NCBI GenBank assembly: GCA_020634335.1
Contig: JACKBY010000012.1
Location: 34,897-98,896 of the forward strand
DNA from: Promineifilum sp.
GTDB lineage: Bacteria > Chloroflexota > Anaerolineae > Promineifilales > Promineifilaceae
Direction of reading: 5' to 3'
Length of the DNA: 64,000 bases
Part shown: positions 58,751 to 64,000 of the stretch, piece after piece
How the letters are laid out: every line of letters starts with the position of its first letter
Position numbering within the stretch: the stretch's first letter is position 1
The notes under the pieces: model-generated
The model's input: the letters and a program-made list of their open reading frames with translations, nothing else
Told to the model about the DNA's origin: nothing
Database searches by the model: none
Program-made: the position numbers and the translations under genes

Positions 58751-59758
58751 CTAACGCACCGTATTCGGATCGACGATGTAGCGCCACCAGTTGTAGGCGA
58801 TGCCGTTCTCCAGGCCCTCGATCTTCGGCAGCAGTTCGAACCACCACTTGTGATGCAGCCGGATATCGCCGTCGCCCCAATCGCGGCAATTGACCATCTC
58901 GGCCTCGCCCTCCAGATTTGGGAAATTGCGCCAGGTGCGCCAGCGACTGCGCACCAGCCGCTTGTTGCCCCAATCATAATCCCGCTCGCTGTTGGGCGCG
59001 TAATGCATCCAACCCACCTCGGCCTGGCCCGGATTCTTGTACTCGTGGCGGTAGAAGCGCTCCCACAAATTATCGCCGCCCCGCTGGTGGCGGAAGGTGT
59101 GCTTCATGATCGACTCCGCGCGATGGCCAAAGGCCTCCAGCATCTCGCCCACCCCGCGCTGATAGTTGAAGCCCATAATGATGAAGCGTTTGGATGCGTG
59201 GGCTGTCTGCGTCAACGGCGGCGCGTTGCACCAGAAGGCCCCCGGCCCGCCCATGATCGACTCATAGTACCCGGCGTAGGGGAACGCGAAGAGCCAGAAC
59301 TCGTCCACTTTGTCCTCGTCCACCTTGCGCACCATGTCGAATTCCTCGAGCAGGGCGTCATAGTCGACCATGTCGGGGTCATGGAAGCCCTTGCGCGCGC
59401 TCCAGGCCTTAACGAACTCATCGGCCGTATAGGTAAAGCCGTCAGCCTTGCGCGGAAACTTGTCGACGGTGATTGTCTCGACAATCTCGTAATTGAGATA
59501 CCCGCCGCTACATTCGCGCAGGTCGTTGATGTAGCCTTCGACAAGACGGTGCGTGTCGTTCCAGCGCAGCACCTTGTCCAGCCGCTCGTCGCCGGCCGAT
59601 GGCACGCGCGGGTTGTGGATGATGAGCGAGACCCGGCGCGTCACCGGCGCGGGCTGGCCGCCGGCCGGCTCGTCGGCTTCTCGACCCAACGCCTTAAAAC
59701 CCTTTTCAAAAAAGTCGACCAGGCTATCCAGAAACCCTTCTTTTCGCTCGGCCATCAT
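58751..59758 (-). CDS. Unknown soluble protein rich in Trp and His
   Basis: Hypothetical protein of 335 residues without signal peptide. A conserved-looking core has SLIIHNPRVPSAGDERL, FWLFAFPYAGYYESIMGG, RFIIMGFNYQRGVGEMLEAFGH and HYAPNSERDYDWGN; the end is Trp-rich with LHHKWWFELL. The many His, Asp and Glu could bind a metal, but I do not recognise the family. Its ATG overlaps the stop of the aminotransferase gene by 4 bp. Confidence 0.6.
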   Translation of the reverse strand: MMAERKEGFLDSLVDFFEKGFKALGREADEPAGGQPAPVTRRVSLIIHNPRVPSAGDERLDKVLRWNDTHRLVEGYINDLRECSGGYLNYEIVETITVDKFPRKADGFTYTADEFVKAWSARKGFHDPDMVDYDALLEEFDMVRKVDEDKVDEFWLFAFPYAGYYESIMGGPGAFWCNAPPLTQTAHASKRFIIMGFNYQRGVGEMLEAFGHRAESIMKHTFRHQRGGDNLWERFYRHEYKNPGQAEVGWMHYAPNSERDYDWGNKRLVRSRWRTWRNFPNLEGEAEMVNCRDWGDGDIRLHHKWWFELLPKIEGLENGIAYNWWRYIVDPNTVR

Positions 59759-60942
59759 CTATCTCCTGAAGTTGAACCACTCACACTCACCAGCGTAGCC
59801 TCCAGCGCTGCCAGAAGTGCATCGACATCCGTTTCCGTATTATAACCCTGAATCGAGATGCGGATAAACTGGCGCGCGCCCCACTGGACACAGGGTATCT
59901 CGACGCGAAAATCGCCGTATAATCGTTGCTTGAATGCCGGCAGGTCGTCAATGGGTGGCAAGGGCGCGGCGGCCATCTGACTGAAGTTCTCGACGCGCGG
60001 CCCATAGATCGACGAAAGGCCGGTCAGTTCGTTTATACGGTTGATACCACAGGCAACAAGCTCATGGCAGCGCGCCCGAACGGTGGGCCAGTCATGGCGC
60101 GCCTGAAACTCAATCGCCGCCGGCACGGCCAAATAGGCTGCATAGTCGTCAGTCCCCGGGTATTGGAGATAGTCCAGGTAATCGGAGCCGAAGGTAAACG
60201 TCCGTCTCTCGCCCCACCCCCAGCCGACGACCAACGGTTCAATCAGGCGCTGCACCTCCGGCCGGGCGTGGAGGAAGCCCGCCCCCTTGGGCGCGCAGAG
60301 CCATTTGTGGCAATTCCCCGCGTAGAAGTCGGCGCCGACGGCGTTCAGGTCGAGAGGGATTTGCCCCGGCGCGTGCGCGCCGTCGACGACGGTCAGGATA
60401 CCCGCCCGGCGCGCGCGGGCACAGATGGCCTCGACCGGGAAACGGACGGCCGTGGGTGAGGTGATGTGACTGAGAAAGATAACTTTCGTCCGCGGCGTCA
60501 CGCCCGCCCAAAACTGCTCCACTATTTCCGCGGCGTCGGGCAAGGGGAGCGGGATCGACCGGCGCACGTAGCGGAACCCGCGCTCCCGGCTCATATAAAG
60601 CCAGGCATTCTCACACGCGCCGTACTCGTGGTCGGTCGCCAGCACCTCGTCCCCCGATCCCAGGCGCAACGACCGGGCGACGACGTTGATGCCGAATGTC
60701 GCGTTAGGAACATAGACCAGATCGTTAGCGCCGGTTTTCAGATAGAGGGCCAGGGCTGCCCGCGCCTCAGCCAAACAGGCTCCGATATCGCTTCCCAAAA
60801 ATTGCACCGGCTGCCATTCCAGCCGCTGCTGCCAGCCTCGATAAGCCTCGAACACGGGTCGCGGCGTTGCTCCGAAGGAGCCATGATTGAGAAAAACGAC
60901 GTCGGGGTCGAGCAAAAATTCATCACGTAGGGATTGAGTCAT
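59755..60942 (-). CDS. Class V aminotransferase (isopenicillin-N epimerase-like)
   Basis: PLP enzyme of about 395 residues from ATG 60942; the longer frame to 61008 is encoded by tandem repeats and rejected. LNHGSFGATPRPVFEAY opens the chain, VVDGAHAPGQIPLDLNAVGAD contains the PLP-ring-stacking region with Asp, and FYAGNCHKWLCAPKGAGFL contains the Schiff-base Lys, all typical of the isopenicillin-N epimerase/cysteine desulfurase-like subgroup. The substrate is unknown and could be a cysteine- or amino-acid-derived lyase reaction. It heads a three-gene minus-strand unit. Confidence 0.85.
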   Translation of the reverse strand: MTQSLRDEFLLDPDVVFLNHGSFGATPRPVFEAYRGWQQRLEWQPVQFLGSDIGACLAEARAALALYLKTGANDLVYVPNATFGINVVARSLRLGSGDEVLATDHEYGACENAWLYMSRERGFRYVRRSIPLPLPDAAEIVEQFWAGVTPRTKVIFLSHITSPTAVRFPVEAICARARRAGILTVVDGAHAPGQIPLDLNAVGADFYAGNCHKWLCAPKGAGFLHARPEVQRLIEPLVVGWGWGERRTFTFGSDYLDYLQYPGTDDYAAYLAVPAAIEFQARHDWPTVRARCHELVACGINRINELTGLSSIYGPRVENFSQMAAAPLPPIDDLPAFKQRLYGDFRVEIPCVQWGARQFIRISIQGYNTETDVDALLAALEATLVSVSGSTSGDR

Positions 60943-61090
60943 AGAAGTAACCTGTAGCGCAAGCTGTCGGCTTGCTTCTTCCACCTCAACCTGTCCAGGT
61001 TGAGCCACAGGGATTGGACCATAAAAGTAACCTGTAGCGCAAGCTGTTAGCTTGCTTCTTCCGCCTCAACCTGTCCAGGTTGAGCTACGG
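60931..61090. repeat. 80-bp tandem duplication with double hairpins
   Basis: Two copies (60931-61010 and 61011-61090) about 90% identical. Each holds GTAGCGCAAGC...GCTTGC and CTCAACCT...AGGTTGAG hairpins between GTAGC and GC(C/T)AC ends. The first copy includes the start codon of the aminotransferase gene, and the second carries a CAT at the same place, out of frame. Confidence 0.85.
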
Positions 61091-61160
61091 GGGCGACAAG
61101 TCGCCCCGCTTGTAACCCATAGCCCAAAGATCCGTCCTGATTATTGGGCACTTTGTCGCC

Positions 61161-61189
61161 TTGACATCCATGCAGCCATCCGTTATAGT
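61161..61189 (+). promoter_or_regulatory. Promoter of the metY riboswitch transcript
   Basis: TTGACA (61161-61166), an exact 17-bp spacer and TATAGT (61184-61189), with the start near 61196, 19 nt before the aptamer. Confidence 0.85.
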
Positions 61190-61214
61190 TCCCGCCAACA
61201 ACTGCATATTGTCA

Positions 61215-61334
61215 CTTTTATCCAGAGAGGTGGAGGGACCGGCCCAATGAAACCTCGGCAACCCGGATTGAACGGCAGGGATCCGTTCGACCGACAGGGT
61301 GCCAACTCCGGCAGACGATTCTGGAAGATGAGAG
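61215..61334 (+). ncRNA. SAM-I (S-box) riboswitch aptamer
   Basis: Conserved S-box blocks in order: AGAGAGGTGGAGGGACCGG, CCCAATGAAACCTCGGCAAC, GGTGCCAACTCCGGCAGA and GGAAGATGAGAG. P1 pairs CTTTTATC (61215-61222) with GATGAGAG (61327-61334) including two G-U pairs. It should sense S-adenosylmethionine and shut off metY (and metX) when SAM is plentiful. Confidence 0.97.
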
Positions 61335-61395
61335 CGACAGGGAAGACACGCAATCCCGCCACGCTGACATACAACCGGATTTAATCGCCAAGTCG

Positions 61396-61426
61396 GACCC
61401 TCTGGACTCTTCGTCGAGGGTCTTTT
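61396..61426 (+). terminator. Riboswitch terminator
   Basis: GACCCTC (61396-61402) pairs with GAGGGTC (61416-61422), 13-nt loop, then TTTT. It is 60 nt after the SAM-I aptamer and before the AAGGAG ribosome site of metY, so SAM binding should favour termination. Confidence 0.75.
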
Positions 61427-61479
61427 CGATCCTCCCGACACTTGCAGCCAACCATATTGCAGAAGGAGAATGACGGATC

Positions 61480-62766
61480 ATGACGACCAGCGAACGCACT
61501 TTCGGTTTCAACACGCGGCAACTGCATGCCGGGCAAAGCCCGGACCCGACCACAGGTAGCCGCGCCGTGCCCATCTATCAGACGACCAGCTATCAGTTCC
61601 AGAACACGCAACATGCGGCCAACTTGTTCGCCCTGAAGGAGTTCGGCAACATCTATACCCGCATCATGAACCCCACGACCGACGTGCTGGAGCAGCGTAT
61701 CGCCGATCTGGAAGGCGGCGTCGGAGCGCTGGCGGCCGGCAGCGGTCATGCGGCCCAGACCATCGCCATTCTGACCCTGTGCGAAGCAGGCGACCACATC
61801 GTCAGCAGCAGCCGGCTCTATGGCGGCACGTATAATCAGTTCAACTACACTTTCCCCCGCCTGGGAATCGACGTGTCCTTCGTCGATCCCTCAAACCCGG
61901 AAGCGTTCGAAGCGGCTATCCGGCCCAACACCAAGCTGATCTACGGCGAGACGCTGGGTAACCCCGACATCAGCGTTTTCCCGTTCGAGGAAGTGTCGGC
62001 CATCGCCCAAAAGCACAAGCTGCCCCTAGTGATCGATAATACCTTCGCCACGCCCTATCTTTGCCGGCCGCTGGAGTGGGGAGCCAACATTGTCCTGCAC
62101 AGCACGACCAAGTTCATCGGCGGCCACGGCACGACCATCGGCGGCATCATCGTCGACGGCGGCAACTTCGACTGGACGAGCGGCCGCTTCGACAATTTCA
62201 CCACGCCCGATCCGTCCTATCACGGCCTGGTCTACGCTGACCTCGGCGCGCCGGCCTTCATCCTCAAGGCCCGCGTACAGGTTTTGCGCGACCTCGGCGC
62301 ATGCCAGGCACCCATCAATAGCTGGCTGACGATCCAGGGCGTCGAGACGCTCAGCTTGCGCATGGATCGCCACGTCGCCAATGCCCAGCGCGTGGCCGAA
62401 TTCCTGGAAAGTCATCCGCGCGTCAACTGGGTCTGCTACCCGGGTCTGAAGAGCCACGGCGACCACCAACGGGCCAAGAAGATCCTGCCCAAGGGGCCGG
62501 GCGCCATCCTGGGCTTCGGCATCCAGGGCGGTCGCGAGGCGGGTGAAAAGTTCATCGACAGCCTGCAACTCTTCAGCCACCTGGCTAACGTCGGTGACGC
62601 GCGCAGTCTGGCGATCCACCCCGCCGGCACGACCCACAGCCAACTGAACGACGAAGAACGCCTCAGCGCGGGCGTCACGCCCGACTTCGTGCGCCTCAGC
62701 GTCGGCCTGGAGGACATCGAGGATATTCTCTGGGACCTGGATCAGGCGTTGACGGCATCCGCCTGA
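61480..62766 (+). CDS. metY: O-acetylhomoserine sulfhydrylase
   Basis: PLP enzyme of 428 residues that makes homocysteine from O-acetylhomoserine and sulfide. GFNTRQLHAGQSPDPTTGSR and VPIYQTTSYQFQNTQHA at the start, YTRIMNPTTDVLEQRI, DNTFATPYLCRPLEWGAN and HSTTKFIGGHGTTIGG (Schiff-base Lys near residue 210) are diagnostic. A strong AAGGAG site is 10 nt before the ATG. It is controlled by a SAM-I riboswitch and followed by metX, 87 bp downstream, together giving direct sulfhydrylation. Sulfide donation from the cysteine operon is not implied. Confidence 0.95.
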   Translation: MTTSERTFGFNTRQLHAGQSPDPTTGSRAVPIYQTTSYQFQNTQHAANLFALKEFGNIYTRIMNPTTDVLEQRIADLEGGVGALAAGSGHAAQTIAILTLCEAGDHIVSSSRLYGGTYNQFNYTFPRLGIDVSFVDPSNPEAFEAAIRPNTKLIYGETLGNPDISVFPFEEVSAIAQKHKLPLVIDNTFATPYLCRPLEWGANIVLHSTTKFIGGHGTTIGGIIVDGGNFDWTSGRFDNFTTPDPSYHGLVYADLGAPAFILKARVQVLRDLGACQAPINSWLTIQGVETLSLRMDRHVANAQRVAEFLESHPRVNWVCYPGLKSHGDHQRAKKILPKGPGAILGFGIQGGREAGEKFIDSLQLFSHLANVGDARSLAIHPAGTTHSQLNDEERLSAGVTPDFVRLSVGLEDIEDILWDLDQALTASA

Positions 62767-62771
62767 ATCAA

Positions 62772-62852
62772 ATACGAGATACGAGATACGAAATACGAGT
62801 GGGCGTCGCGCTCCAAACTCGTATCTCGTATTTCGTATCTCGTATCCCGCAT
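62772..62852. repeat. Heptamer-built hairpin between metY and metX
   Basis: ATACGAG x2, ATACGAA, ATACGAG (62772-62799), an 18-bp spacer, then CTCGTAT, CTCGTAT, TTCGTAT, CTCGTAT and CCCGCAT (62818-62852). The arms are complementary over 28 bp with two G/A mismatches. The right arm ends about 1 bp before the metX ATG. Confidence 0.9.
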
Positions 62853-62853
62853 C

Positions 62854-64000
62854 ATGTTGCCCACGAACACGCTGGGACTAGTCACGCCTCATTCTTTCAC
62901 CTTTGCTGAGGATGTGCCGTTTCCGCTGGAGAGCGGAGCCGTGCTTGGCCCGGTGACGGTGGCCTATGAGACTTATGGCCGCCTCAACGCCGAGCGCAGC
63001 AACGCCATCCTGATCCTCCACGCCCTAAGCGGCAGCGCCCACGCCGCAGGCTATCACGCCGCCGAGGACACCCGCCCCGGCTGGTGGGACGAATGCATCG
63101 GCCCCGGCAAAGCCTTCGACACGAACCGCTACTACATCATCTGTAGCAACGTGCTGGGCAGTTGTTACGGCTCCAGCGGCCCCGGCAGCGTGAATCCGGC
63201 CACAGGACGGCCGTACGGGTTGGGCTTTCCGGTCGTCACCATCGGCGACATGGTTCGCGCCCAAACACGCCTGCTGGATCACCTGGGCATCGAGCGACTG
63301 CTGTGCGCCGCCGGCGGCTCGATGGGCGGGATGCAGGTGTTGGAGTGGGCCGCCCACCACGCCCACCGGCTTCGCGCGGCCATTCCACTGGCGACGACGG
63401 CCCGCCACAGCCCAATGCTCATCGCCCTCAGCGAGGTCGGCCGGCAAGCCATCTACGCCGACCCGGCCTGGAATGGCGGCGACTACTATGGCAACGGCAA
63501 CAAGCCCGACACGGGGCTGGCCTTGGCCCGCATGGTCGGCCATATCACCTATCTCAGCGACGAATCCATGCAGCAGAAGTTCGGCCGACGCCTGCAAGCC
63601 CGCGAGCAATACGGCTACGAGTTCCAGACCGAGTTCGCCATCGAGAGCTATCTGAAATACAACGGCAACAACTTCACCCGGCGATTCGACGCCAACAGCT
63701 ACTTGTATGTGACCAAAGCGATGGACTACTTCGATTTGAGCCGGCCGACAGGTTCGTTCGCGGCGGCGTTTGCCGATTCGGCGGCGGTCAAGTTTCTCAT
63801 CGTCAGCTTCACCAGCGACTGGCTTTACCCGTCGTATCACAGCAAGGACCTGGTGCGGGCGCTCCACGCCGTGGGGGCCGATGCCACCTACCTCGACATC
63901 GAGAGCACCTGGGGCCACGACGCCTTTCTGCTGGAAGTCGAAACGATGACCCGCCTCATCGAGAGCTTTCTCGACCGCCTGTCGGCCGAAGAAGGAGTCG
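62854..64000 (+). CDS. metX: Homoserine O-acetyltransferase (partial at window end)
   Basis: Alpha/beta-hydrolase that acetylates homoserine, feeding metY. 382 codons are visible and the frame runs off the window without a stop. Motifs are LGPVTVAYETYGRLN, ILILHALSGSAHAAG, the nucleophile elbow AAGGSMGGMQVLEW, the catalytic Asp in FTSDWLYPSYHSKDLV and His in WGHDAFLLE. A succinyl-CoA-using variant cannot be excluded. ATG 62854 follows directly on the heptamer hairpin with no Shine-Dalgarno sequence, so translation may depend on coupling to metY or be restrained by the hairpin. Confidence 0.93.
   Translation, partial: MLPTNTLGLVTPHSFTFAEDVPFPLESGAVLGPVTVAYETYGRLNAERSNAILILHALSGSAHAAGYHAAEDTRPGWWDECIGPGKAFDTNRYYIICSNVLGSCYGSSGPGSVNPATGRPYGLGFPVVTIGDMVRAQTRLLDHLGIERLLCAAGGSMGGMQVLEWAAHHAHRLRAAIPLATTARHSPMLIALSEVGRQAIYADPAWNGGDYYGNGNKPDTGLALARMVGHITYLSDESMQQKFGRRLQAREQYGYEFQTEFAIESYLKYNGNNFTRRFDANSYLYVTKAMDYFDLSRPTGSFAAAFADSAAVKFLIVSFTSDWLYPSYHSKDLVRALHAVGADATYLDIESTWGHDAFLLEVETMTRLIESFLDRLSAEEGV

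Noticed and set aside
58508..59845. Plus-strand open frame opposite two minus-strand genes
   Set aside because: It crosses two genes that have coherent protein sequence and coupled starts and stops.
60943..61008. N-terminal extension of the class V aminotransferase
   Set aside because: Encoded by the 80-bp tandem repeat; the family starts at the MTQSLRDEF-like position.
60931..61090. Tandem repeat as part of the SAM riboswitch
   Set aside because: It lies upstream of the riboswitch promoter (61161-61189) and is not in the transcript.

Overview
The window is a gene-dense, GC-rich bacterial chromosome segment. Gene content points to the Chloroflexota, probably an Anaerolineae/Ardenticatenia-type lineage: many lipoproteins with Thr/Pro-rich linkers, a giant SARP-type regulator, a CysO/Mec cysteine locus, CIRCE-controlled groESL and decayed RHS genes. 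This is inference, because no rRNA gene is present. I see no phage, insertion sequence or CRISPR array.

Layout. 1-6.4 kb: two lipoproteins, a membrane protein and gyrB. 6.4-8.7 kb: a padR-modA-modB operon without modC. 8.9-20.9 kb: a secreted nuclease, a small P-loop protein, a YbaK-type deacylase, a glutamine amidotransferase, rplS with its own promoter and terminator, an Nnr repair enzyme, tRNA-Arg(UCU), a MoaD/ThiS-like protein with an odd tail, two unrecognised proteins, a LysM-M23 protein, an HD hydrolase, a glycosyltransferase and a TPR protein. 20.9-23.3 kb: groES-groEL behind two CIRCE elements. 23.4-26.6 kb: a broken RHS-repeat gene. 26.6-31.7 kb: a P-loop protein, a PP2C phosphatase, a RecD2-like helicase, a YhhN-like membrane protein and an unknown acidic protein. 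31.8-36.2 kb: a promoter, a leader with a Cys-codon uORF and competing hairpins, then cysM-mec-cysO-DUF4395-thioredoxin-moeZ and a terminator. 36.4-45.6 kb: a flavin oxidoreductase, a UDG-like protein, an orphan membrane sensor, a clan GH-A-like lipoprotein, a thiolase with its OB partner, a fused aconitase-X and a pentapeptide-repeat protein. 45.7-58.2 kb: a signalling region (GAF-SpoIIE-HATPase, two STAS antagonists, oxidoreductases, a cupredoxin lipoprotein, a second orphan sensor, a small membrane protein and the SARP-type regulator). 58.2-64 kb: two hypotheticals, a class V aminotransferase, a SAM-I riboswitch, metY and the start of metX.

Main discovery. Four promoters carry the same operator, TAACGAT-N4-AGACGAT, exactly 7 bp upstream of a -10 hexamer. 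They precede the orphan sensor (38.1 kb), the phosphatase/STAS operon (50.3 kb), the cupredoxin lipoprotein (53.1 kb) and the membrane protein/second sensor pair (55.2 kb). The 11-bp heptamer register is the one known for SARP activators, and a large SARP-type gene lies at 55.3 kb with a half-site in its own promoter. I infer an undescribed SARP regulon that couples a partner-switching module to two kinase-less sensors.

The second broad signal is a dispersed family of heptanucleotide arrays, usually four 7-nt units. They lie between genes, inside recD2 and at the junction of the two aconitase-X domains, and they form a large hairpin in front of metX. The third is a sulfur-carrier cysteine pathway whose carrier ends two residues past its Gly-Gly.
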